From a bacterium (GTDB lineage Bacteria > Patescibacteriota > Minisyncoccia > Phycocordibacterales > Phycocordibacteraceae), in NCBI GenBank assembly GCA_021794425.1, contig JAJYQV010000017.1:1-32916 (forward strand): a DNA stretch of 32,916 nucleotides. Reading direction: 5' to 3'. The notes under the pieces are model-generated. The model did no database searches. It had not been told where the DNA came from and saw only the letters and a program-made list of their open reading frames with translations. Position numbers and translations under genes: made by a program. Of the stretch, positions 8,218-17,663 are shown piece after piece; position 1 is the stretch's first letter, and each line of letters opens with the position of its first letter.

Positions 8218-9306
8218 TTAGGCGGCGGTGTATCGGCCATCTTTCATCCGCTTAAAATAGCGGGGGTCGTTGAGGTTTACGAGGATCGTATTGTCTTTAA
8301 CGAATCGCGCGGTCTTCACCTGCTTGATGATGTCCTCTTTCTTCAGGGGACCCTTCTCTTCAAGCGTCTCGCGGATGACGTCGCGCACGACACCGGGTTT
8401 GTAGCCCCACTCCGTGAGCGCGTAGAGCCCGCGGCCCACGAGTACGAAGCGAGGATCTTTGATGAGCTCGTTGTGGGTCGTTGCGACATGAGCCTTCTTG
8501 GAGAAGAGCGTGCCGATGGCCTTTGAGACGTCTCCGAAGTGCATCGGGGAACCGTGGCGTTTGATGGCGAGATACGCGTAGTCACGGATGCCTTTGATGC
8601 GGATAGCCGGCGCAGTCGCACGGCCCCACTCGGCGAGCGGGTTGCTGCCGATCTTCTTAGAGAGCGAGAGCCAGCGCTTCATGACTTCTTCGTTCTTATA
8701 CGCGTCGTTCACGTCTTTCAGCTCATCAAGAAAACGGCCAAGAAGCTCTCCTTCGGGAATGACCTCATCATCGGGAAGCGAAGCGTAGAGGCGCGAAAGC
8801 GCGTCATGGATGTTTTTCGCGGTCGCGGCATCAATGTGCCAGCGTGAGAGGAAATCATTCGTCTCGCGTTCGCGATAAAAAGACGAATCAAGCACCAGCA
8901 AGAAACGAAAGCGGTTCCGGGTCTTCTCGTCTTTCCCGACAGAGGCGAGCAGTTCCTCTTCAGGCACGATGACGCCCATCGAGTGGATGTAGCGTGCGAA
9001 CTCTTCAAAGGCGGGGCGCGCCTCTTTGAAGACTTTGCTCGCGCGTATGGCGTCGAGGCCGGCCGCTTCGATCTGGCGGACGCGCTCGCGCGTGATGCTT
9101 GAGCGATCGCCGATCGCCTCAAGCGTCTCGTGCGCGGCGCTCGTGCCGAGGCCGAAACGGCGGATGAGAACCTCGCGGGCGCGTTCCGGCGCGGTGGCGA
9201 GAAGCTTCTTCACCAGCGTTACATTATCAAATGAGAACGAAACGGCCGCAGCTGATTTCGCTGTGTCGCGCTTCTTCGCACTCTTCGTCTCGAGGGTCTT
9301 GCTCAT
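8218..9306 (-). CDS. Sigma-70 region 4-like HTH plus HARE-HTH domain protein
   Basis: EVLIRRFGLGTSAAHETLEAIGDRSSITRERVRQIEAAGLDAIR (sigma region 4); C-term MHFGDVSKAIGTLFSKKAHVATTHNELIKDPRFVLVGRGLYALTEWGY (HARE-HTH). Confidence 0.85.
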   Translation of the reverse strand: MSKTLETKSAKKRDTAKSAAAVSFSFDNVTLVKKLLATAPERAREVLIRRFGLGTSAAHETLEAIGDRSSITRERVRQIEAAGLDAIRASKVFKEARPAFEEFARYIHSMGVIVPEEELLASVGKDEKTRNRFRFLLVLDSSFYRERETNDFLSRWHIDAATAKNIHDALSRLYASLPDDEVIPEGELLGRFLDELKDVNDAYKNEEVMKRWLSLSKKIGSNPLAEWGRATAPAIRIKGIRDYAYLAIKRHGSPMHFGDVSKAIGTLFSKKAHVATTHNELIKDPRFVLVGRGLYALTEWGYKPGVVRDVIRETLEEKGPLKKEDIIKQVKTARFVKDNTILVNLNDPRYFKRMKDGRYTAA

Positions 9307-9353
9307 GTGGCGTAATTTATAACAAATGCTTATTGGTAAGTCAATAATATTAA

Positions 9354-11888
9354 TTATACCACGAGATTTAGAATTCTGCTCGGCACATAGATGACCCGCT
9401 TCGGTTCCTTATCTTTCAATTGCGCTGCGACGGCCGGAATCGCTCGGGCTGCCGCGACGATGGCCCCTTCGGGCGCGTCCACGGCAACCTGGACCGAGCC
9501 GCGCCGCTTGCCGTTCACCTGCACGGCAAGCTCGCAGGTGTCGCTTGCGAGCACGGACTCGTCATACGCCGGCCACGGCGCGGCGTGGACGCTCCCCTCC
9601 TCGCCGAGCCTTTCCCAGAGGTGTTCGGCGAGGTGCGGCGCAAACGGCGCGAGCATGATGACGAGCGCCGAGAGCGCCGGCGCGAGGACGTCCGCTGCGG
9701 CCTCGAGCTCGTTCAGGAGAATCATGAGCGCCGCGACGCCGGTGTTGAATTTGAACCGGTCGCCATCTTCGGTGATTTTCAAGTTCGCGCGCGCGAGTGC
9801 CTGCGCCGCCGCCCCCGATGCGTTCTGTAGAAGTTCGACTTCTACAGCCGAGGCCGGGTCTCTGTGGCACTCGACGAGGCGCGCGATGCGTTCGAGAAAC
9901 TTGCGCATGGAGGCGACGCCGTCGAGATTCCACGGATAGTTCCCCGGCTCGTTGTAGGGGCCGATAAAAGCGAGATAGAGCCGCACCGCGTCAGCGCCAT
10001 ATTCCCGTACAAACTCGTCCGGGTTCACGACGTTTCCTTTCGACTTGCTCATCTTCTGCCCGTCGGGGCCCATGATGAGCCCGCGATTGAAGCGTTCGGT
10101 AAACGGCTCGTCTACCGGCACAAGATCCAGATCGTGGAGAGCCTTTGTGAAGAAGCGCGCGTAGAGGAGGTGCATGGTCGTGTGTTCGCTCCCGCCGGAA
10201 TAGCGATCGACCGGTAGCCACTTTTTCATAAGCGTCGCGTCGGAGAAGTCGTGCGGATCTTTCGGGTCAAGATACCGTAAGAAGTACCACGACGAATCCA
10301 CAAAAGTATCGAGCGTGTCATACTCCGGCGTCCATCCCTCGCCGAAGAGGCGCGTCACACGCTCCTTGAGCTCTTTTGACGACGCGAGCGGCGCTTCGCC
10401 GGTCGGCGTGAAGTCTACGTCAGTCGGCAGAAGCCACGGCAGGTGCTCAGAGGGGACCGCATGCGGGTTCCCTTCTGGGTCATAGACGACCGGTATCGGG
10501 CACCCCCAGTAGCGCTGACGGCTCACGAGCCAGTCGCGCAAGCGGTAGTTGGTCGCACGTTCCCCGCCGGAGGCCGCGACGATGTCCCACTTCGCTTCTT
10601 CGCTTTTTCGTCCAGTGAAATCTCCAGAGTTGATCAGCGTGCCGTCTTTTGTGTACGGGCCATGTTGAATTACTTCTCCTGCAAAAAGTGCTGAAGCTTG
10701 CTCCGAATCAAATTCGCCAGACATCAAAGTTTCTGCCGTACTTTGCGCAATACTTGCGACGAAGGGGTTAACGACTGATTTTATTGGCAGGTTGAACTTC
10801 TGTGCAAACGCATAGTCGCGCTCGTCGTGGGCGGGCACCGCCATGACCGCGCCGGTGCCGTAAGAAGCGAGCACGTAGTCGGCGACGAAGACCGGGATCT
10901 CTTCCCCGTTTGCGGGATTCACCGCCCTCACCCCCTTGAGTTCGACGCCCGTCTTCTCCTTGTTCTCGCTGCGCTCCCGCTCGGTCTTCTTCGCGGTCGC
11001 GGCTACGTAATCCTGTACCTCTTTTTTGTTTGAAACGGTATCAAGCAGCGTCGCGACAAGGGGATGCTCGGGCGCAAGCACCACGTAGGTCACGCCGAAG
11101 AGGGTGTCCGGGCGGGTCGTGAAGACAGTAATGATCGGTTGGACATCCGATGTCACTCCTGCCGAAGTTAGGACATCGGATGTCCTAACTTCGAAATCGA
11201 GTTTGGCACCCTCGCTCTTGCCGATCCACGCGCGCTGCGCGTCTTTGATCTCTTCGCGCCACGGGAGCGCGTCGAGCCCGGCAAGCAGGCGGTCGGCGTA
11301 ATCGGTGATCTTGAGGAACCATTGCGTAAGACGCTTCTCCTCAACCTCGGTGCCACAGCGCTCGCAGCGGCCGTCGGTGATCTGCTCGTTGGCGAGGACG
11401 GTCTTGTCCTTCGGACACCACTTCACTGCCGCGTTACGGCGCTCAGCGAGCTTGTGTTCGAAGAGCTTCGTGAAGAGCCACTGCGTCCACTGGTAGTAGC
11501 TCGGATCGCAGGCGATGACTTCCTTGCTCCAGTCAAACGAGGCACCCATGCTCATGAGTTGTGCGCGCATGTGCTCGATATTCTTATAGGTCCACTCTCT
11601 CGGGTCGACTCCGTGCTTGAGGGCGGCGTTCTCGGCCGGCAGGCCGAAAGCGTCGAAGCCGATCGGGAAGAGTACGTTCTTGCCGCGCGCGCGCAAGAGG
11701 CGTGCATAGATGTCGGTCACAGCAAACGCGTACCAGTGCCCGATGTGCAGATCGCCGGAGGGATACGGGAACTCGACGAGGAGGTAATACGGCTCTTTCG
11801 CTTCGCCCGAGAGATCAGCGCGGTAGAGGTCAAGCTCAGTCCATTTTTCTTGAGCCTTCTTCTCTATCTCACGATGATCGTACGCCAT
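9354..11888 (-). CDS. leuS: Leucyl-tRNA synthetase
   Basis: FPYPSGDLHIGHWYAFAVTDIYARL, TTRPDTLFGVTYVVLAPEHPL, MSKSKGNVVNP; start at MAYDHREIEKKAQ. Confidence 0.97.
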   Translation of the reverse strand: MAYDHREIEKKAQEKWTELDLYRADLSGEAKEPYYLLVEFPYPSGDLHIGHWYAFAVTDIYARLLRARGKNVLFPIGFDAFGLPAENAALKHGVDPREWTYKNIEHMRAQLMSMGASFDWSKEVIACDPSYYQWTQWLFTKLFEHKLAERRNAAVKWCPKDKTVLANEQITDGRCERCGTEVEEKRLTQWFLKITDYADRLLAGLDALPWREEIKDAQRAWIGKSEGAKLDFEVRTSDVLTSAGVTSDVQPIITVFTTRPDTLFGVTYVVLAPEHPLVATLLDTVSNKKEVQDYVAATAKKTERERSENKEKTGVELKGVRAVNPANGEEIPVFVADYVLASYGTGAVMAVPAHDERDYAFAQKFNLPIKSVVNPFVASIAQSTAETLMSGEFDSEQASALFAGEVIQHGPYTKDGTLINSGDFTGRKSEEAKWDIVAASGGERATNYRLRDWLVSRQRYWGCPIPVVYDPEGNPHAVPSEHLPWLLPTDVDFTPTGEAPLASSKELKERVTRLFGEGWTPEYDTLDTFVDSSWYFLRYLDPKDPHDFSDATLMKKWLPVDRYSGGSEHTTMHLLYARFFTKALHDLDLVPVDEPFTERFNRGLIMGPDGQKMSKSKGNVVNPDEFVREYGADAVRLYLAFIGPYNEPGNYPWNLDGVASMRKFLERIARLVECHRDPASAVEVELLQNASGAAAQALARANLKITEDGDRFKFNTGVAALMILLNELEAAADVLAPALSALVIMLAPFAPHLAEHLWERLGEEGSVHAAPWPAYDESVLASDTCELAVQVNGKRRGSVQVAVDAPEGAIVAAARAIPAVAAQLKDKEPKRVIYVPSRILNLVV
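9826..9846. repeat. Palindrome family A, copy 2, inside leuS
   Basis: TGTAGAAGTTCGACTTCTACA, identical to 1595-1615; encodes VEVELL in leuS. Confidence 0.85.
11141..11193. repeat. Palindrome family B inside leuS: truncated copy (11141-11154) plus full copy (11163-11193)
   Basis: CGAAGTTAGGACATC-G-GATGTCCTAACTTCG, perfect 15-bp stem; GGACATCCGATGTC repeated 9 nt away. Confidence 0.85.
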
Positions 11889-11901
11889 AGCCCTAGAGCC
11901 C

Positions 11902-12459
11902 CTAGTCGCGGAATCGTCGCCAGCCGATGTAGAGGAGCGCGCCGAGTGCGACGGCGGAGATACCGAGACGGAGCCAGTTGCCTGCGTCGCCCCAGTACTG
12001 CATGGCGCCGATGATGAGCGCGAGTACGCCGCCGTAAGAGAGGCCAGACGAGACGATTGAGGAGCCGATTGGCACGAGGCCAATGGCCAGGGCGATAACA
12101 CCGAGCACGGTCATAAGGATGAACGCGTAGAGGTGCTGCTGTCCGAGCGCTGCCTCATAGGGCGCCTGGCACTTGGCATAATAGTCGCAGTAACCAGCGA
12201 CCTCCTTTGTCGGTACGGTAGCGACGCTCGTCGGCTGCGGCGGATACTCGGTCCAGATGCCGCCTTGCGCGTCGCACGCTGCGGCGTTTTGGGCCTGAAT
12301 GACCGGCTGCGGGCAGTACGCAGCGTAATCTGGCTCGGGAAAGGCAATCTGCTCAACGACGAAGAAGAATACGTTCAAGATAACGACGATACCGATAAGG
12401 AGCGCCCAACGGACGAATTTCGGATGATGCGGAGCAGGCGCGATAGTTGGTGTTTCCAT
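11902..12459 (-). CDS. Conserved hypothetical membrane protein (185 aa)
   Basis: Multiple TM stretches (WALLIGIVVILNVFFFVVEQI; YAFILMTVLGVIALAIGLVPIG). Confidence 0.7.
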   Translation of the reverse strand: METPTIAPAPHHPKFVRWALLIGIVVILNVFFFVVEQIAFPEPDYAAYCPQPVIQAQNAAACDAQGGIWTEYPPQPTSVATVPTKEVAGYCDYYAKCQAPYEAALGQQHLYAFILMTVLGVIALAIGLVPIGSSIVSSGLSYGGVLALIIGAMQYWGDAGNWLRLGISAVALGALLYIGWRRFRD

Positions 12460-12497
12460 AGACGCGTATTATACCACGGAAATGAAATCACCTGCAG

Positions 12498-12806
12498 CTA
12501 TGAACGGGAAAGCAGCGCAAAGCGCATGAAATAACCTTCAAGACTCTCAAGCGTGCTGCCGTATTCTCGGCCGTCGAGAACGGCGTCGGCGACACTTTCG
12601 CGCGCGCGGTCGAGCTCGGCCTGACGACTTTTCCAGCGCGGGTCTTCGCGCGTGAGGTCGAGGAGCTCAAGCGCCCGCCCCGCCGCGCTCCAGAAACGTT
12701 CCTCGTTCTTCCCTCGCCAGGCGCGTGCGCGGCCGACCTCGCTTCCCACATTGCCGAGCTGGTCGGCAAGCGGTAGGGTGTGCCAGCGCTCTGGAGAAAC
12801 CGCCAT
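12498..12806 (-). CDS. Conserved hypothetical protein (102 aa)
   Basis: SPERWHTLPLADQLGNVGSEVGRARAWRGKNEERFWSAAGRALELLDLT. Confidence 0.65.
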   Translation of the reverse strand: MAVSPERWHTLPLADQLGNVGSEVGRARAWRGKNEERFWSAAGRALELLDLTREDPRWKSRQAELDRARESVADAVLDGREYGSTLESLEGYFMRFALLSRS

Positions 12807-12809
12807 AGG

Positions 12810-13157
12810 CTAGGTGATGAGCCGCGCGACGATGGCGCGGACCTTCTCCTGTATTTCTTCGCTCTCGACGCCGCGCGTGCGGTTGCCAAGCAGTGGCTTG
12901 AGATTCACCATCGAGTCGAATTCGATGAAGTCGTCAGAGGTCTGGTCGAGGTAGAGGTTAATGCCCCAGGTCGTGTCGCCGTGCGAGCCCGCTTCCCTTA
13001 TGAGGAGCGATTGGATGTCGACGTGGAGCTCACCGCCTACCCCCATGATGCCCTGCGCCACATCGACGACGGCCTTGATGAGGTCGCCGTACTGCTCGCG
13101 CGCGAGCGCACGCAACTCCTCGCGTGTGATGCCGTCCCGAATGATTTTTGTCTCCAT
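12810..13157 (-). CDS. DUF5674 family protein
   Basis: ITREELRALAREQYGDLIKAVVDVAQGIMGVGGELHVDIQSLLI...INLYLDQTSDDFIEFDSMVNLKP. Confidence 0.8.
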   Translation of the reverse strand: METKIIRDGITREELRALAREQYGDLIKAVVDVAQGIMGVGGELHVDIQSLLIREAGSHGDTTWGINLYLDQTSDDFIEFDSMVNLKPLLGNRTRGVESEEIQEKVRAIVARLIT

Positions 13158-13176
13158 CGTCTCCAGTATACCGCAG

Positions 13177-14274
13177 CTACCCGTGCAAGAAGACCATGAC
13201 GTCGCCGTCGTTTACGATGTACTCTTTGCCTTCGACGCGCACGAGGCCCCGCTCGCGTGCCGCGGCATATGAGCCGAGCTCAAGAAGCTTGTGCCACTCG
13301 ATGACTTCGGCGCGGATGAACTTGTCCTTGAAATCATTATGAATCGCGGCGCCCGCTGCGGGCGCCGCGCTGCCTGCGGGAATCGTCCAGGCACGCGTCT
13401 CGTCTTTGCCGGTCGTGAAGAATGAAATGAGCCCGAGCGTCTCATAGGCGCCGCGGATGAGGTCGGCCAAGCCGTCTTCGGTCACGCCGAGCTCCTGGCG
13501 AAAGCTGCTGCGGTCGTCGTCGGCGACGTCGTTCAGCTCCCGCTCGGTCGCGGCATCGACGAAGACGTGGCGGCCGCCGAGTGCCGCGATGAGCTCGTAG
13601 GCGCGCTCGGCGCGCCCGTCGGCAAGCTCGTCGAGGTTGTGGCCGCTGCTCTTTTTATTGAGCGCGTAGAGTATCGGCTTCATCGTGAGCAGGTTCAGAC
13701 TCGCGACAAGCTTCCGCTCATCGTCGGTAAGGCCGGCGTGGAGCGCAAGCTTCCCCGCCGCAAATCCCTGGGCGAGCTTGGCGAGCGCTGCGTCCTCAGC
13801 GGAGGCTTCTTTCGAGCCTCTCTTGACATCGCTCGCGATTTTGTCGCGGCGCTTCCGCACCTGCTCAGCATCGGCGAGTACCAGCTCGAGGTTGATGATC
13901 TCAATGTCTTTGTACGGCTCGATGTCTCCCTCGACGTGGTGCACGTCGGCATCGTCAAAGAAGCGGACGACCTGGAGGATTGCATCGGTCTCGCGAATGT
14001 TCGCAAGGAACTGGTTGCCGAGCCCCTCGCCCGTAGCGGCGCCCCTTACGAGCCCGGCGATGTCGACGAACTCGATGGCTGCCGGGACGGTTTTCTCGCT
14101 CTTTGAAAACGCTTCAAGCGCGGCGAGCCGCTCGTCGGGAACGCCGACGACGCCCACCGACGGATCGATCGTGCAGAACGGATAGTTCTCCGCGGGCACG
14201 GACGCTTTGGTGAGCGCGTTAAAAAGCGTGGACTTCCCCACGTTCGGCAAACCGACGATTCCTATCGTAAGCAT
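13177..14274 (-). CDS. ychF: Redox-regulated ATPase / Obg-like GTPase YchF
   Basis: MLTIGIVGLPNVGKSTLFNALTKASVPAENYPFCTIDPSVG; C-term TGS-like domain. Confidence 0.97.
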   Translation of the reverse strand: MLTIGIVGLPNVGKSTLFNALTKASVPAENYPFCTIDPSVGVVGVPDERLAALEAFSKSEKTVPAAIEFVDIAGLVRGAATGEGLGNQFLANIRETDAILQVVRFFDDADVHHVEGDIEPYKDIEIINLELVLADAEQVRKRRDKIASDVKRGSKEASAEDAALAKLAQGFAAGKLALHAGLTDDERKLVASLNLLTMKPILYALNKKSSGHNLDELADGRAERAYELIAALGGRHVFVDAATERELNDVADDDRSSFRQELGVTEDGLADLIRGAYETLGLISFFTTGKDETRAWTIPAGSAAPAAGAAIHNDFKDKFIRAEVIEWHKLLELGSYAAARERGLVRVEGKEYIVNDGDVMVFLHG

Positions 14275-14325
14275 CTTCTCAAGCTACCGTGCCGGAGAGA
14301 AAAAAGAAAGAGCATTGAGCGCGTG

Positions 14326-14829
14326 TCACTTTCGCGGCTTGGCGAGCAGGCGCGCGTATTGGAGGATGGCGTAAAAGATGCCGGTCGCGATGATGAAGAA
14401 GGCGATGGTCGCGCCGAAGGAGCGTGCCGGCATGAGACCGATCGTGAGGTAGGCGAGGAACCACCACGCCGTGAAGGCGAGAGCTGAACCGAGCGGAAAG
14501 CTGATGCGCTTGCGCGAGAGTGCCCAGGAAACGTAGATGATAAGGAGCGCGAAGATGATGAGGGTCCAGTACCCCGCGGTGAGCGCGGGCTGGAGGGATG
14601 CGTGCAAGAGGTACGCGATGATGACGAGCGCGAGCGAAGAAAGAAGCAGGAGCGTCATGCCGAAATTGAGTCCGTGTGCGATTGCACGCAGGTGTGCGCG
14701 TTCGGCGCGGTCGAGTCGGCCGTCACGCATTGCGCGCAGGTAGGCGAGCTCGCCCCAGATCGTCGCGCCGGCGCCGATGAGCGCGCCGAGCGCTTGGCAG
14801 AATATGACGAAAGCGACGAGCGGGGTCAT
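14326..14829 (-). CDS. Hypothetical multi-TM membrane protein
   Basis: Several hydrophobic segments; no recognised domain. Confidence 0.65.
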   Translation of the reverse strand: MTPLVAFVIFCQALGALIGAGATIWGELAYLRAMRDGRLDRAERAHLRAIAHGLNFGMTLLLLSSLALVIIAYLLHASLQPALTAGYWTLIIFALLIIYVSWALSRKRISFPLGSALAFTAWWFLAYLTIGLMPARSFGATIAFFIIATGIFYAILQYARLLAKPRK

Positions 14830-14833
14830 GGCG

Positions 14834-15064
14834 TCACCTCTGCATGAGCGCCGCGAGCTCGACGCGATGTTTTTTCATCACTTCCATTGCGGCCTTAGTC
14901 TCGCTCTCGCCCCCCTTCTTGCGGCGCTCAATCTCCTCGCCGATTTTCTTGAAGAGCTCTGGGTCTTTCGAGACGAGCGCGGTCATCTGCTCGCGCTGCT
15001 CCTCTGGAACGTCTCTGAGCTTCCATTTAGCGTACTGGTTGAGAAGAAAGTTTTGAACAGACAT
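14834..15064 (-). CDS. Hypothetical protein (76 aa)
   Basis: MSVQNFLLNQYAKWKLRDVPEEQREQMTALVSKDPELFKKIGEEIERRKKGG. Confidence 0.65.
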   Translation of the reverse strand: MSVQNFLLNQYAKWKLRDVPEEQREQMTALVSKDPELFKKIGEEIERRKKGGESETKAAMEVMKKHRVELAALMQR

Positions 15065-15082
15065 AGGAGATCAAATTAAGGA

Positions 15083-15502
15083 TTAAATGAGTTTTGCGCG
15101 TTGGATGCGGCCGCGGATGGTGCGTGTGGTGAAGTAGAGCGCCACAAGCGAGAGGAGTGCGAGCGCCTCGGTGTAGGTGAACGAGGGATCAAAGATGCTC
15201 ATACCTGCGCGATAGTGCTCGACGGCGGTCGTGCCAAAAAGGAGTGAGCCGCCGACAGCCAGAAGCGCATTAAACCAGTGAATCCAGGATTGTGCCGGGT
15301 TCGTGATGCCGGCTGCAATGACGAGCGTTACAGCAACAATCACAGCGCCGAACGTCGAGAGCGGGAGGTCGGCGCCAGTCGACTGCGCTATGACGAGCAC
15401 GATTGCCCCGACGAAAAAGAGGATGCGCTCCTCGTCGCCGTGGTAGTGGAGCACCCTTCGGTGCTGCGGCACGCTCTCGACCCCATCCCCTTCGAAAGTC
15501 AT
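15083..15502 (-). CDS. Hypothetical membrane protein
   Basis: TM segments; start set at MTFEGDGVESVPQHRR within the ORF. Confidence 0.6.
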   Translation of the reverse strand: MTFEGDGVESVPQHRRVLHYHGDEERILFFVGAIVLVIAQSTGADLPLSTFGAVIVAVTLVIAAGITNPAQSWIHWFNALLAVGGSLLFGTTAVEHYRAGMSIFDPSFTYTEALALLSLVALYFTTRTIRGRIQRAKLI

Positions 15503-15539
15503 GCTCCTAGTATACGCCTCTTGCGCAGCGCGCAACAGC

Positions 15540-15785
15540 CTAGAGGAGGATAGTCACCTGATTGTGCGAGACTTCGGCGATGCCGCCTCTCGCTATCTCG
15601 AAATCACGTACCTGCTCGTCGGCAGTCTTCACGCGTGCGCGCCCTTGCCGCAACTCGGAAACGAATGCCTCGTGCCCGGCAAGTATCTCGAAAGCGCCCT
15701 CGACGCCAGGGAATGCTGCGGATACGACCTCGCCCTCGAAGAGGTTTTTGCCGAGTTCGGCTATGGTGAGGTGGAATGTTTTCAT
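15540..15785 (-). CDS. atpC: ATP synthase F1 subunit epsilon
   Basis: MKTFHLTIAELGKNLFEGEVVSAAFPGVEGAFEILAGHEAFVSEL; adjacent to atpD. Confidence 0.93.
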   Translation of the reverse strand: MKTFHLTIAELGKNLFEGEVVSAAFPGVEGAFEILAGHEAFVSELRQGRARVKTADEQVRDFEIARGGIAEVSHNQVTILL

Positions 15786-15800
15786 ATAGCGTATTTCGAG

Positions 15801-15968
15801 CATGAAGCAGTAGATCGCTCAAAAGGTACGGCGTAATTTTCTGTACCATGAGGGCACTTCTTGTCTTCTAGTTCGCTTCGCTCACAAGAAGACAAAGTCG
15901 CTGGAAATTCGCTTCGCCCTCGCGCCCTCGCGCTGCGGGAGCCCTTTTTTACGATATCCTGCTTCATG
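15801..15968. repeat. Putative MITE-like/foldback element filling the atpD-atpC spacer
   Basis: Terminal inverted repeats CATGAAGCAGTAGATCG (15801-15817) / CGATATCCTGCTTCATG (15952-15968), 15 of 17 matching; internal inverted repeat TTGTCTTCT...AGAAGACAA (15861-15869/15887-15895). Confidence 0.55.
15844..15870 (+). repeat. 27-nt dispersed repeat, copy 1
   Basis: TACCATGAGGGCACTTCTTGTCTTCTA, 24/27 identical to 30360-30386. Confidence 0.7.
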
Positions 15969-15971
15969 TGG

Positions 15972-17357
<1,386 letters not shown>

Positions 17358-17509
17358 TTATTAATCCGCCGTGCACGTAACATTCGTATAATGACTTGTT
17401 GCCCTGAATGATATGTTCAACGCCCACAAAATTCTCAATCGTGGCCCGATCGAACGAAATCTCGTATCGTAAGCCCGTCCCGGAATCTTCTATATTTGCG
17501 TAGCGTAGT

Positions 17510-17554
17510 GGCGAGTGCCTCGCGCCCACTGATAATTTCTGACACCTCGCGGGT
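17510..17554 (-). pseudogene. Displaced/duplicated 3' end of atpG (15 codons TREVSEIISGREALA)
   Basis: Encodes the same 15 residues as the intact atpG C-terminus (18077-18121); all nucleotide differences are synonymous. Confidence 0.85.
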
Positions 17555-17632
17555 GGGAGCGTGCTGTCCACACCGGTCGTTGACATGCACCGTCCCCCAC
17601 GCTATGATGCTGGTACTTACGGCTTCGGCCTG

Positions 17633-17656
17633 CCCGCCCTTCGCGAGAGGGGCGGG
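17633..17656. promoter_or_regulatory. Strong hairpin just downstream of the pemK-like gene
   Basis: CCCGCCC-ttcgcgagag-GGGCGGG; T-run follows only on the plus strand, so not a clear terminator for the operon. Confidence 0.5.
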
Positions 17657-17663
17657 AGAATTT

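Noticed and set aside
13345-13369. Perfect 12-bp palindrome CGCGGCGCCCGC-T-GCGGGCGCCGCG inside ychF
   Set aside because: Encodes Ala/Gly/Pro-rich GSAAPAAGAAIH and the segment has the same length as in E. coli YchF from memory; GC-rich Ala codons easily give such symmetry, so no insertion evidence.
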